A stretch of DNA of 64,000 bases from CAZSXS01 sp964611385 (GTDB taxonomy: Bacteria > Bacillota > Clostridia > Lachnospirales > CAYPQA01). The notes under the pieces are model-generated. The model ran no database searches. It was not told the DNA's origin and was given only the letters and a program-made list of their open reading frames with translations. Position numbers and translations under genes: made by a program. Location: assembly GCA_964611385.1 (NCBI GenBank), contig CAZSXS010000001.1, positions 1 to 64,000 on the forward strand, read 5' to 3'. Positions 15,715 to 24,447 of the stretch are shown in pieces. Each line of letters opens with the position of its first letter. Position 1 is the first letter of the stretch.

Positions 15715-18036
15715 CTATTTATCCTTCTCCCTTAACTCAACTCGCCGTATCTTTCCGCTGATGGTCTTGGGCAGATTGTCTACAAATTCTACAATTCTGG
15801 GATATTTGTAAGGAGCCGTATGCTTTTTGACGTAGTTTTGAATGCTTAACTTTAGCTCCTCTGCTTGCTGCTCGTCAGCGGGCTTTTTGTCGTTGACCAA
15901 AACGACAGTGGCCTTGACGACTTGACCTCGAACGGGGTCATCTACACCTGTGACGGCGCATTCCAACACATAGGGCAGCTCCATAATGACACTTTCAACC
16001 TCAAAGGGCCCGATCCTGTAACCGCTGGATTTGATCAGATCGTCGGTTCGACCTACATACCAGTAGTAGCCCTCTTCGTCACGCCATGCCATGTCCCCAG
16101 TGTGGTAGTATCCATCGTGCCATACCTTTTCCGTCAGCTCCTTGTCAATGCAACCAGAAGGGTTATAGTACCCGTCGAACAGTCCGCAGGGTTTCTCAGC
16201 GGTATTGATTACGATTTCTCCCACTTGTCCGACCTTGGCTTCCTGTCCTTCCGGTGTCAACAAGGTCACCTTATATTGTGGGCTGGGCTTGCCCATTGAG
16301 CCAGGCTTTGGCTCTGTGCCGGAAAGGTTGGCCAGGGTCAAAGTAGTTTCCGTCTGTCCAAAGCCTTCCATAGGCTTTAGGCCGGTTGCATTGTAAAACT
16401 GTTGAAACACCTCGGGATTGAGGGCCTCACCGGCAATGGAGGCGTGCTTGCAACTGGACAGATCATAGTTGGCAAGGTTTTCCTTGATGAAGAAGCGATA
16501 CATGGTGGGCGGGGCACAGAAAGAAGTAATCTTATGCTTTGCGAACAGGGGCAGAATGTCTGTAGCCTCAAATTTATCAAAGTCATAGGTAAAGACTGCT
16601 GCCTCACAGAACCATTGTCCGTACAGCTTGCCCCATACCGCCTTACCCCAACCTGTATCAGAGATGGTAAAGTGTATGCCATCAGGCGACACATTCTGCC
16701 ACCACCTTGCTGTCACGATATGACCAACAGGATAGGTGAAGTTATGTACCGCAATCTTCGGATACCCTGTGGTGCCAGAGGTAAAGTACATTAGCATGGG
16801 ATCGTTTTTATGCACTTCAACGGGCTCAAAGCTGGCCTCAAAGTCGTTCATCTTCTCAAAGTCAATCCAACCCATGGATTCGTATGGATTTTCTTGAGAA
16901 TTTCTTGCAGGATTGTTGACCAAAATCTTTACAGCCACAGAGGATGAATCAGGCAAAGCTTGGTTAATGGAATTGATCAAGTCTCCGTCTGTTGTAGCCA
17001 CAACGGCTTTAACATTGGCGGCATTAAAACGATATACAAAGTCTTTCTTACTGAGGGTATTAGCGGCTGGAAGCGCTATAGCACCAAGCCGATGCAAGGC
17101 AATGATGGAAAACCAGAACTGATAATGCCGCTTAACCGAAATCATGACAACATCGCCTTTTTGAATGCCCAAAGATTGGAAAAAGGCGGCCGTTTTTTTG
17201 GAGTACTTTTCAATATCAGCAAAGGAAAATTTCCGCTCCTCATGATCCTTGGATACCCAGACCATTGCAGTCTTATCCGGTGTTTTCTTAGCGATTTCAT
17301 CCACCACATCGACAGCAAAGTTAAAATTCTCCGGAATCTGAAAGCGTATGTCCTTAAGATTATTTTCTTCATCCAAGTCTTCTTCTACAAATTTCTTGTA
17401 GACCAGCTGATCATAAATCTCTATGGGCGCAGCCTTTTTGCGCACGGGTTCCTTGGGTTGGACATAGTCGTAAGACTCACCTTTATTGATGACAACAGAC
17501 AGAAAGACAGCGTCTGTGCCCCCAATGGCCACCATTCCATGGTTTCTGGTTGCATCATAGTAGATACTGTCTCCGGCATGAAGGATTTCGATTTGCCGAT
17601 CTATTTGAATTTTAATACTGCCACTTAAGACATAATTTAGTTCCTGTCCGCTATGAATGGACTGCTTTATGGGTGCATTTTCTTCCTTTTCAGAGTATTT
17701 AGCGGTAACAATGACCGGCTCTGCAAGGCGGTTCTTCATTTCGGGTGCAATATGAAGGTAATCAAAGCCTTGTCTTCGATTGATTTTCATGCCTTGGTCT
17801 TTTCTTGTAACATCATACAGGTCAAGCTTAGGCGCCTCACCGGTTAGAATTTCACCCACAGAGACCGAAAGCCTGTCCGCACATTTCATCAAGATCGAAA
17901 AGGACAACTCAATGCTTCCCTGCTCAAAATCCTTATATTCCAAAACCGAAATACCCATAGAGCTTGCCATTTCCTCATAGGATACGCCCATCAGCTGCCT
18001 TAGGTTTTTTACCCGTAAACACACTTCGCTTTGCAT
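15715..18036 (-). CDS. HTH (XRE)-cupin-AMP-binding acyl-CoA synthetase fusion
   Basis: This 773-aa protein joins three parts. Residues 1-65 form a Cro/C1-type helix-turn-helix (LRQLMGVSYEEMASSMGISVLEYKDFEQG). Residues about 105-185 form a cupin barrel (QSIHSGQELNYVLSGSIKIQI..., HAGDSIYY), the usual XRE-cupin regulator design. From about 240 to the end is a complete adenylate-forming enzyme: MYFTSGTTGYPK (417-428), GFGQTETT, YHTGDMAWRDEEGYYWYVGRTDD, and the A10 lysine of PKTISGKIRR. The enzyme part resembles medium-chain/aromatic acyl-CoA synthetases (ACSM-type). There is no ribosome binding site or stop between the parts. The protein may bind DNA and adjust transcription to acid or acyl-CoA levels; this is inference. 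Confidence 0.9.
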   Translation of the reverse strand: MQSEVCLRVKNLRQLMGVSYEEMASSMGISVLEYKDFEQGSIELSFSILMKCADRLSVSVGEILTGEAPKLDLYDVTRKDQGMKINRRQGFDYLHIAPEMKNRLAEPVIVTAKYSEKEENAPIKQSIHSGQELNYVLSGSIKIQIDRQIEILHAGDSIYYDATRNHGMVAIGGTDAVFLSVVINKGESYDYVQPKEPVRKKAAPIEIYDQLVYKKFVEEDLDEENNLKDIRFQIPENFNFAVDVVDEIAKKTPDKTAMVWVSKDHEERKFSFADIEKYSKKTAAFFQSLGIQKGDVVMISVKRHYQFWFSIIALHRLGAIALPAANTLSKKDFVYRFNAANVKAVVATTDGDLINSINQALPDSSSVAVKILVNNPARNSQENPYESMGWIDFEKMNDFEASFEPVEVHKNDPMLMYFTSGTTGYPKIAVHNFTYPVGHIVTARWWQNVSPDGIHFTISDTGWGKAVWGKLYGQWFCEAAVFTYDFDKFEATDILPLFAKHKITSFCAPPTMYRFFIKENLANYDLSSCKHASIAGEALNPEVFQQFYNATGLKPMEGFGQTETTLTLANLSGTEPKPGSMGKPSPQYKVTLLTPEGQEAKVGQVGEIVINTAEKPCGLFDGYYNPSGCIDKELTEKVWHDGYYHTGDMAWRDEEGYYWYVGRTDDLIKSSGYRIGPFEVESVIMELPYVLECAVTGVDDPVRGQVVKATVVLVNDKKPADEQQAEELKLSIQNYVKKHTAPYKYPRIVEFVDNLPKTISGKIRRVELREKDK

Positions 18037-18091
18037 AGATACCTCCGTAAGATTAGTAGAATAAAATTAATTTTGGGTCTTTCTAAAACTA

Positions 18092-18165
18092 CGCCCCCAC
18101 CCTCATCTTTCAAAAAAAGCCGGACATGGAGAGACATATAGATTCCACGGAAAAATTTTGAAAGA
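18092..18165 (-). repeat. R1 element, partial copy d (5' part only)
   Basis: Read on the minus strand: CTTTCAAAATTTTTCCGTGG, ATGTCCGGCTTTTTTTGAAAG, then GATGAGGGTGGGGGCG. It stops where the long palindrome would begin. It lies in the leader of the fusion gene (start 18036). Confidence 0.75.
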
Positions 18166-18242
18166 CTCCTAATTATTTTTAGTATAGCATATATTTACTG
18201 CTTTGCAACTTCTTTATTTCGCAAGTCATTGATGAAACAAGC

Positions 18243-18271
18243 TTTCAATTGCCGTAAGAATAAGGTATAAT
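18243..18271 (+). promoter_or_regulatory. Promoter of the URO-D family gene at 18309
   Basis: TTTCAA (18243-18248), a 17-bp spacer and TATAAT (18266-18271), 38 bp before the start codon. Confidence 0.55.
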
Positions 18272-18308
18272 ACCATTGAAATCATTCATCAAAGGAGGAC
18301 ACTTGCAA

Positions 18309-19469
18309 ATGAATAAAGATGGAATACACGCCATGCTGCCCTACGAAGCCATGAGCCATTCGGCCAAGAAAATGCGAGATTTTTATGCGATGAAACCCAA
18401 TGCGCCCCTGTATCAAAAGGAGTTTGGCTTTTACTGCATGGAGCGTTGGATCAAGGAAGGGCACTTGAAGCCGGATCATACGTCTCAGGATTTGGCTGAG
18501 CTATTCGGTTATGATGTAGGCGGAAAATATTTTTTGGGCGAGCTGGGTTGGTGTGAGGCTGGATTTTTGCCGGTCTTTGAAGAAGTGGTTATTGAGGACA
18601 GAGGCGAATATGAGGTAGTGCAGGATTTTGCCGGCCGACATGTCCTTTGCTTTAAAAACAGACGCAGCGGCTTTATGCCCGAGTACCTTGAGCACCCGGT
18701 CAAAGATCAAAAGTCTTGGGAAGAAAAATGCAAGTGGAGAATGAACGCTGACAGCCCAGAACGCTATACGAAAATCGCTAAAAAAATAGAATATGCTAAG
18801 GCTGCTGCTGGTCGTGGGGATGTGATCTGTCAAAACCTGGTTGGAGGCTATATGTACCTAAGAAGCCTTCTCGGCCCTCTGGAATTGCTCTACGCCTTCT
18901 ATGACCAGCCGGAATTGATCCACGACTGTATGCAAACTTGGTTCAAGCTGGCAGACAAAATAATTGCCAAGCACCAGGAGCATGTGAGCTTGGATGAAAT
19001 CTTTATCGCTGAAGATATTTGCTACAATCATGGGCTGTTAATTTCCGGGGATATGGTGCGGGAATTTCTCTTTCCTTATTATCAGCAGTTGCTGAGCAAC
19101 GCCAAGAATCGGCAGTTGGACCCTAACCGAAAGCTGTATTTCCAAGTGGACACCGACGGCTTCTCCGATGTGGCCATCACCCTGTATCAAGAGCTCGGCA
19201 TGGATTTTCTCAGCCCCTTTGAGGTGGCAGCAGGCTGTGATGTGCTTCGAACCGCTGGAGAATATCCAGAGCTACTGATCTCCGGTGGCATAGACAAGCG
19301 CATCCTTGCCCAAGGAAAGGATGCCATCGACAGGGAACTGGATCGCATTATCCCACCCATGAAAAAAAGAGGCGGCTACATACCTACCTGTGACCATGGT
19401 GTGCCCGAAGAAGTGAGTTTTGAGAATTACATGCATTACCGGAAAAGAATGCTTGAGTATAATAGCTAA
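18309..19469 (+). CDS. Uroporphyrinogen decarboxylase (URO-D) family protein, methyltransferase-like
   Basis: This 386-aa TIM-barrel protein belongs to the URO-D/MtaA-CmuA superfamily, many members of which transfer methyl groups to or from corrinoids. Typical features are FQVDTDGFSDVAITLYQELGMDFLSPFEVAAGCDV, LLISGGIDKRILAQGKDAIDREL, and the terminal GGYIPTCDHGVPEEVSFENYMHY. No corrinoid protein gene is adjacent. True HemE is unlikely, since no other heme genes are near and the N-terminus differs. The start has AAAGGAGG ten bases upstream. Confidence 0.82.
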   Translation: MNKDGIHAMLPYEAMSHSAKKMRDFYAMKPNAPLYQKEFGFYCMERWIKEGHLKPDHTSQDLAELFGYDVGGKYFLGELGWCEAGFLPVFEEVVIEDRGEYEVVQDFAGRHVLCFKNRRSGFMPEYLEHPVKDQKSWEEKCKWRMNADSPERYTKIAKKIEYAKAAAGRGDVICQNLVGGYMYLRSLLGPLELLYAFYDQPELIHDCMQTWFKLADKIIAKHQEHVSLDEIFIAEDICYNHGLLISGDMVREFLFPYYQQLLSNAKNRQLDPNRKLYFQVDTDGFSDVAITLYQELGMDFLSPFEVAAGCDVLRTAGEYPELLISGGIDKRILAQGKDAIDRELDRIIPPMKKRGGYIPTCDHGVPEEVSFENYMHYRKRMLEYNS

Positions 19470-19483
19470 ATCTCCCTCAAACC

Positions 19484-19530
19484 AAAAAGCGGATGAAATC
19501 TAAACTAAATTTAGATTTCATCCGCTTTTT
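19484..19530. terminator. Strong bidirectional terminator
   Basis: AAAAAGCGGATGAAATCTAA pairs with TTAGATTTCATCCGCTTTTT. It separates the URO-D gene (+) from the hydrogenase-like/GGDEF gene (-). Confidence 0.92.
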
Positions 19531-19531
19531 A

Positions 19532-22500
19532 TTAAGATGATTTCGACTCACCCTTATTTTCTTTCCCTTTTTTGGGGTGGATTGTGCTATGAATCAAGTA
19601 AGCTTTTTTTCTTTTAACCCAAGAAATCTCTGTGGCACTGAAACGAAAAGGAAGATTAAACTTTTTATTGCATATTTTTGAGGAATAGCTGAGCTTCTGA
19701 TCTGATAGTGAGAACATAGGGCAATCCGCACAAGGCTGTGTGTTCCCCCAATAGGCCAGATGACATTTGCTACCCACAGAAGGGCTACCCGTAAGGCTGA
19801 TTGCATGTTTATTTTCATACAAGATCGTGAAGTCTTCTTGATCAATGACATAGGTTATGCAGTCTAAGTTGTCCATGACTGTTTCCAAGGCTTTTCGGTG
19901 CTGCTTTTCGAGCTCTGCTCCCCGCTGCTTGACCAAAAAGGTTGCTAGCAGATGACAGATGGTACAGATTTCGTCGATCTCCGCATCAGTAGGGATATGT
20001 TCCTTGACGCAATCATCAAAGCCGATAAAGCCAATGAGCCTTCCCTCGTGTATGATCCCAAACTGAAACATGGACTTAATATTCTGAGTTTCCAGTAGAA
20101 GCTGCTCATCCCTGGGAAGTTCGCTTAAGTTTTTCAAAATAAACATCCCTGTTTGATAGAAGGACTTCGAAGCAGTAGAAATTAACTGAATGGGTATGTT
20201 CTGTAAATTCCGGATCTCTGGTTCAATGCCTTCCGCACTCCACTCAAAGGTGTTGGATGTATATTGATCATCGTCACTGTTTTCAAAAATATAGCCTCTG
20301 GAAAAGCCAAAATGTTCTGTAAGCAGCTGCAAGACCGATTTAACAGAAGAAACTTGATTTTCCGAGCCATAAAGCAGCTTGAAAATATATTCGATACGGT
20401 TATTCCGAAAGTTTTTTTGAATGCCGCCATGGCTATCAATGGCAGTTCGTGTGGATTGATACGTGTTGACAGTATTGCCGTCAAAAATTGTAAAATTGTT
20501 TTTATTGTTGGCCTTGGTGTTATATAAGGCTGTATCGGCGCTTCTGTAGAGCGTATCAAATTCCGTACCATGATCAGGATAGATCGCAATCCCAATGCTT
20601 GCCGAAATATTGACCGAAGCCTCGTTTTCGGTATAGGTTTTACGGAATAACCTGCAGATTTCTTTGGCCTTGATTTTCAGCATTTCAAGTGATTTGAAAT
20701 TTTTCAAAAAGACAAAAAATTCATCACCACCGACTCTGCCAATTACATCATCGGTACGAAAAAGCGGCTTTAGAAAATCGGCAAGCTGCGTGATAACAAT
20801 GTCACCATACAGATGACCCAGGGTGTCGTTTATTGTTTTGAAATTGTCAACATCTATAATTAACAAAGCATGCTTATCATCATTAAAGCGACGTTTCTTC
20901 AGGGTTTCTTTAATCAGGTATTCTGTAGTTGTCTTGTTGTACAACCCGGTCAGTTGATCTCTTTCCGCTTTCTCAGAAAGCTCCTCAATAATGGTACGTT
21001 GCTTTGTTATATCCGTCATTTTTCCTACGGCTCGGATTGGCTTTCCCTTATGATCTCGGATAATGTTGTAGTGATATAAATACCAAGCATCTCCATCTTG
21101 CGGCAGTTTCAGATGAATCTCCTCTTCAATAACATCACTGGTGTTTTTGTTGAATCTGTTTTCAAACAGGTGCAGACTATCCTCGGCAACAATGTCTTTT
21201 TCCAGTATGGACTGGGGATAGTTATAAATGATCTCAGGGATTCCGAAACGATCGGCAAAGTTCTTGGAATAGCGTATGATCTCGGCTTTGATATCACAGT
21301 CAAAAAAGGCATCGTCTGTTAGCTGTTCAATCAGATGGTTAAACTCACGTTCCTTTTCAAGTTTCTCGATCAACTCTATATGTTCGTTAATATCAACGAT
21401 TACAATGTATATAATAGAATAATCCTCCAGCTTGCACAGGCGGCCACTGAAATGAGCCCAGATATAGCCTTTGGTCTTATGCGACAGCTTTGCTTTAATA
21501 TTAAAGGCTCCCGTTGCCCTGATCTGCTCGCTGGCAGAATTAATTAGTTTATCAGCCTCATCAGGCTGAAAGATTTGACTGCACTGGTCATGAAACAACT
21601 GCAAATGCTCTTCTTTCGTATAGCCTACAAGCTCATAATACCCCTGGTTGGCATAGCAAATCTCTAAGCCTTCATTGGCCTCTACTACAAGGATACCGCC
21701 AGGTACAGCAGAAACCAGTGTTTCATATTGATCAACAGTGTTTTTCACTAAGGATTGAGTAAATTTGGAGCAGCTTTCCTTTTCCCTGCTCCAGGCATTG
21801 CTTTTATCTGTATAGGTGCGTTTGAAATCCACGAAATCAAGTTGACGCTCAATGAGTGCAAGGTACTCTTCCGCTTCAACTTTCGTTATGGGGCTATTTT
21901 CCTGCTGATTGGCGTAATAATTAATTTTATTAACAGAAATGGTCTTGCCTGTGCCTGTACCCAAGTTGCAGCCATATTGACAACTCAGAGCATCCAGCAC
22001 AAGGGGTAAGGGTTCTCCAGCTTTTAAGTCGGCTGCAAAGGTGTTCAGATAAGAAAGTAATGGATTGATCCCTTCCACCGAATGAATCCAAGACTTTTCA
22101 AAGAAAAGCTTCATGGTTTCACCCAACCAGCCTGGCCTTGGAAAGTTTCTGCTCAGAAGGCTTTTGGGATTGTCGAAGGAGCTTGTCTTGTATGATGAAA
22201 GATCAACCCCCTGGTCTTTTATGTAGGCCATAAGCTTTTCAATCGTTACATTGTAGTGAATGAAGTTGCCTGTGTTTGGGTCGTCGATTTCGTAGGATCT
22301 TGCGATGCAGGGAGATAAAAAGGCAATTTGATCGGTGCAGTTTTCATACTTCCTTAAATAAATAGCTGCACAAACAGGCGGACTTTGCACTGGCGCAAGA
22401 CAAGGAATCAATTCGGGCTTGTATTTCTCAATATAGTGAACAACTACAGGACAGGATGGCGCAATGACAGATTGCAGACCAAATTCCCGAATGGCTTTTA

Positions 22501-22873
22501 TAAGTCCCCAGGCAGATAGATCTGCACCCATAGAAACATCATAAATTAAATTGACACCCATCGCTTTCAAATACCCAAGGAGCTTTTCGTATTCCGAGAA
22601 ATAGTGTACGATGGAAGGAACGGCGATCACCGATATAGGAAGTCCTCTTTGAAGGTCGATAAAAAAACGCTGAGTATCATCTGAATACGCTCGAGAACCC
22701 TGCTCACACAGATCTAAACACTCACCGCATTGAATGCAAAGGTCATTGCGAACACATACAATATTTTTTTCAAATTTAAAGATTGATGTATTCGCGCGTG
22801 CGGGGCAAACGATTGCACATTGATTGCAGCCGGTACACCGCTCTTCACAAGTCTTAATTATTTTTGCATCCAT
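19532..22873 (-). CDS. Ferredoxin / H-cluster (FeFe-hydrogenase-like) / PAS / GGDEF / GAF fusion, putative redox- or gas-sensing diguanylate cyclase
   Basis: This 1113-aa protein starts with two [4Fe-4S] motifs (C13, C16, C19, C23 and C46, C49, C52, C56). Residues about 75-345 match the FeFe-hydrogenase large domain: PSCP (C141), SPCIARSYE (C189) and SCQYGCNLGTG (C298, C302) stand for the L1, L2 and L3 signatures. L1 has one cysteine, not the TSCCP of catalytic enzymes, so the second, proton-relay cysteine appears absent, as in sensory hydrogenases. PAS domains follow at about 385-500 and 510-630. A GGDEF domain follows (640-800; GGDEF at 715-719, metal aspartates near 674-676, inhibitory RTDD at 706-709), then a GAF-like domain (820-985) and a terminal PAS with C1037...C1048-x2-C1051. 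It probably makes c-di-GMP in response to redox state, H2 or CO. It has no membrane segments. A promoter lies at 23027-23056. Confidence 0.92.
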   Translation of the reverse strand: MDAKIIKTCEERCTGCNQCAIVCPARANTSIFKFEKNIVCVRNDLCIQCGECLDLCEQGSRAYSDDTQRFFIDLQRGLPISVIAVPSIVHYFSEYEKLLGYLKAMGVNLIYDVSMGADLSAWGLIKAIREFGLQSVIAPSCPVVVHYIEKYKPELIPCLAPVQSPPVCAAIYLRKYENCTDQIAFLSPCIARSYEIDDPNTGNFIHYNVTIEKLMAYIKDQGVDLSSYKTSSFDNPKSLLSRNFPRPGWLGETMKLFFEKSWIHSVEGINPLLSYLNTFAADLKAGEPLPLVLDALSCQYGCNLGTGTGKTISVNKINYYANQQENSPITKVEAEEYLALIERQLDFVDFKRTYTDKSNAWSREKESCSKFTQSLVKNTVDQYETLVSAVPGGILVVEANEGLEICYANQGYYELVGYTKEEHLQLFHDQCSQIFQPDEADKLINSASEQIRATGAFNIKAKLSHKTKGYIWAHFSGRLCKLEDYSIIYIVIVDINEHIELIEKLEKEREFNHLIEQLTDDAFFDCDIKAEIIRYSKNFADRFGIPEIIYNYPQSILEKDIVAEDSLHLFENRFNKNTSDVIEEEIHLKLPQDGDAWYLYHYNIIRDHKGKPIRAVGKMTDITKQRTIIEELSEKAERDQLTGLYNKTTTEYLIKETLKKRRFNDDKHALLIIDVDNFKTINDTLGHLYGDIVITQLADFLKPLFRTDDVIGRVGGDEFFVFLKNFKSLEMLKIKAKEICRLFRKTYTENEASVNISASIGIAIYPDHGTEFDTLYRSADTALYNTKANNKNNFTIFDGNTVNTYQSTRTAIDSHGGIQKNFRNNRIEYIFKLLYGSENQVSSVKSVLQLLTEHFGFSRGYIFENSDDDQYTSNTFEWSAEGIEPEIRNLQNIPIQLISTASKSFYQTGMFILKNLSELPRDEQLLLETQNIKSMFQFGIIHEGRLIGFIGFDDCVKEHIPTDAEIDEICTICHLLATFLVKQRGAELEKQHRKALETVMDNLDCITYVIDQEDFTILYENKHAISLTGSPSVGSKCHLAYWGNTQPCADCPMFSLSDQKLSYSSKICNKKFNLPFRFSATEISWVKRKKAYLIHSTIHPKKGKENKGESKSS

Positions 22874-23026
22874 TAACTTACCTTCTTTCCTTAAAAATAA
22901 AAAAGATTTACATTTGTTTCAAGTAAGCCTTAGCTTCATTTCCTGAAACATATCGCGTACTTCTTGCAGCTTTCTGTATTTTTTATGGCTGAATTCTCCG
23001 TTCAGCTTGCAGATGAATAAATAATG

Positions 23027-23056
23027 ATTATAGCATAACTTTAACAAAAGTGTCAA
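23027..23056 (-). promoter_or_regulatory. Promoter of the hydrogenase-like/GGDEF gene
   Basis: On the minus strand TTGACA (23056-23051), an 18-bp spacer and TATAAT (23032-23027). The leader is about 145 nt. The divergent gap 22874-23168 shows no other clear element. Confidence 0.75.
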
Positions 23057-23168
23057 TATTTTACTGATTCAACGAACGGCACAAGCCTTTGGTAAAGCGT
23101 ATAAACTTCGTGTTTATGAGAAACCCTATTTGCAAGAAGGACACAAAAATACGAAGGAGCTGAAATCA

Positions 23169-23465
23169 ATGGAGAATCAAAAAACAAACCTGTCCAGCCT
23201 TCCCATGAATGCGCTTTCGGAAATTCCGGAGCCTAAAGCTGATGCCCAAAGTATTGTGGCATTGGTAAAGGAGGGCGGCAAGGTGTCAGGTTATAAGCTT
23301 TCGGACGAGCGCATCGTCTCCAAGGACGAAGGCGTGGAGCTAGCGAGGCAGGGTGAAATCAAAGGCGTTGGCATTTCCAGCAGAAAAGGGAATGAATACC
23401 TTAAATCGCTGCCGGACGATCAGGAAAATAATAATCTTGGAAATCTCCCATCTGTATCGGTGTAA
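23169..23465 (+). CDS. DUF3892-type small protein (98 aa)
   Basis: The middle (SIVALVKEGGKVSGYKLSDERIVSKDEGVELARQGEIKGVGIS) matches the DUF3892 pattern, a small beta-rich domain of unknown role found in Firmicutes. The N- and C-termini are polar and low-complexity. The ATG at 23169 has GAAGGAGCTG upstream; an earlier in-frame ATG at 23130 has no such site. It ends 8 bp before a convergent gene. Confidence 0.7.
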   Translation: MENQKTNLSSLPMNALSEIPEPKADAQSIVALVKEGGKVSGYKLSDERIVSKDEGVELARQGEIKGVGISSRKGNEYLKSLPDDQENNNLGNLPSVSV

Positions 23466-23473
23466 GCAAGACG

Positions 23474-24364
23474 CTAATAAACGCAAGCTTTCACATAATA
23501 CTCAAACAACTCACCGTCTGGAAAGGTTCCGATAAAAAGATAAGCAGGCTGAATGATACTGCTTTCATAATAATAAACGAGCGTACAGCTCTCTAGTATG
23601 ATTTTTTTTTCGGTATTATGAAATCCGAAGTCTTTTAGGCCTTCCAGTTCCAGGAAGGCTTCTTTTATGCTCTTGACTTTAAAGGTACCCAGCTTCTCGA
23701 AAGAACCAAAATAATATTTGACTTCCATGACCTCACCGAACTCGTTTAGGCACACTTGGTTCATGATGGCATAGTTTTTGATATTGTCCAGAGTGGAGAT
23801 GAAATTAACGACATACAAAATTTCATCTTCCAACTCATAATAATCTACAAACACTTCTTCGAAGCTGAGATACAAAAGTCTTGACTGCATAAAGACAAGA
23901 GCCTTCTCAATCAGTTCATTGTAGGTCAAGGCTTCCTCCGGCTCCATGGCAAAGGATAAGCCTCTCTCACCTGATTCAAGGTACCAAGCCTCCTGTTCTC
24001 GTTCTGAAACCAAATCCCTACTATACACAAAGCTGTTCACATACTTATCTATCCGCAGTTCCTCATCTTCGTTATAAAAGTAGTAACTCTTATCGTCCTC
24101 CCAGCTTTCCGTCATGCCAAAGAGATCGGCATAGCGTAAGGCTGCGTCTATTCCTGTGGGGTAATATTTCAAGCTATAAATGCTGACATTCGAAACCTTA
24201 TCGCTTAAGGGGAACATTGCCTCAAAGCAATCGTTGTCCTTGGGCATGCCCATAGCTTCGGTAATGTTGGTGACGATTCTTTTGTTATTCAAATACTGTA
24301 AGCCCCAGCCTATAACGATTCCCATAACGATAAATAAAAAAACCTTAAACTGTTTTGGCTTCAT
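23474..24364 (-). CDS. Membrane-anchored protein of unknown function (296 aa)
   Basis: One N-terminal transmembrane segment (about residues 8-25, VFLFIVMGIVIGWGLQYL) is followed by a soluble, presumably extracellular, acidic domain rich in aromatic residues. The overall plan (single anchor, beta-rich domain) recalls YycI-like regulatory lipid-facing proteins, but no motif proves it. The start has GAACAGGAGGGCAGT upstream. It lies 83 bp downstream of spoVB on the same strand. Confidence 0.7.
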   Translation of the reverse strand: MKPKQFKVFLFIVMGIVIGWGLQYLNNKRIVTNITEAMGMPKDNDCFEAMFPLSDKVSNVSIYSLKYYPTGIDAALRYADLFGMTESWEDDKSYYFYNEDEELRIDKYVNSFVYSRDLVSEREQEAWYLESGERGLSFAMEPEEALTYNELIEKALVFMQSRLLYLSFEEVFVDYYELEDEILYVVNFISTLDNIKNYAIMNQVCLNEFGEVMEVKYYFGSFEKLGTFKVKSIKEAFLELEGLKDFGFHNTEKKIILESCTLVYYYESSIIQPAYLFIGTFPDGELFEYYVKACVY

Positions 24365-24447
24365 ACTGCCCTCCTGTTCGATTCTTGTTCTAATCGACTA
24401 TGGTATGAGTATTTACAGATTAAGGCTTTTTTATTACCTATTTAGTA

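Noticed and set aside
22895..23060. Open frame in the leader of the hydrogenase-like/GGDEF gene (ending KLQEVRDMFQEMKLRLT)
   Set aside because: The frame overlaps the promoter and has no ribosome binding site; Spo0E-like motifs are absent.
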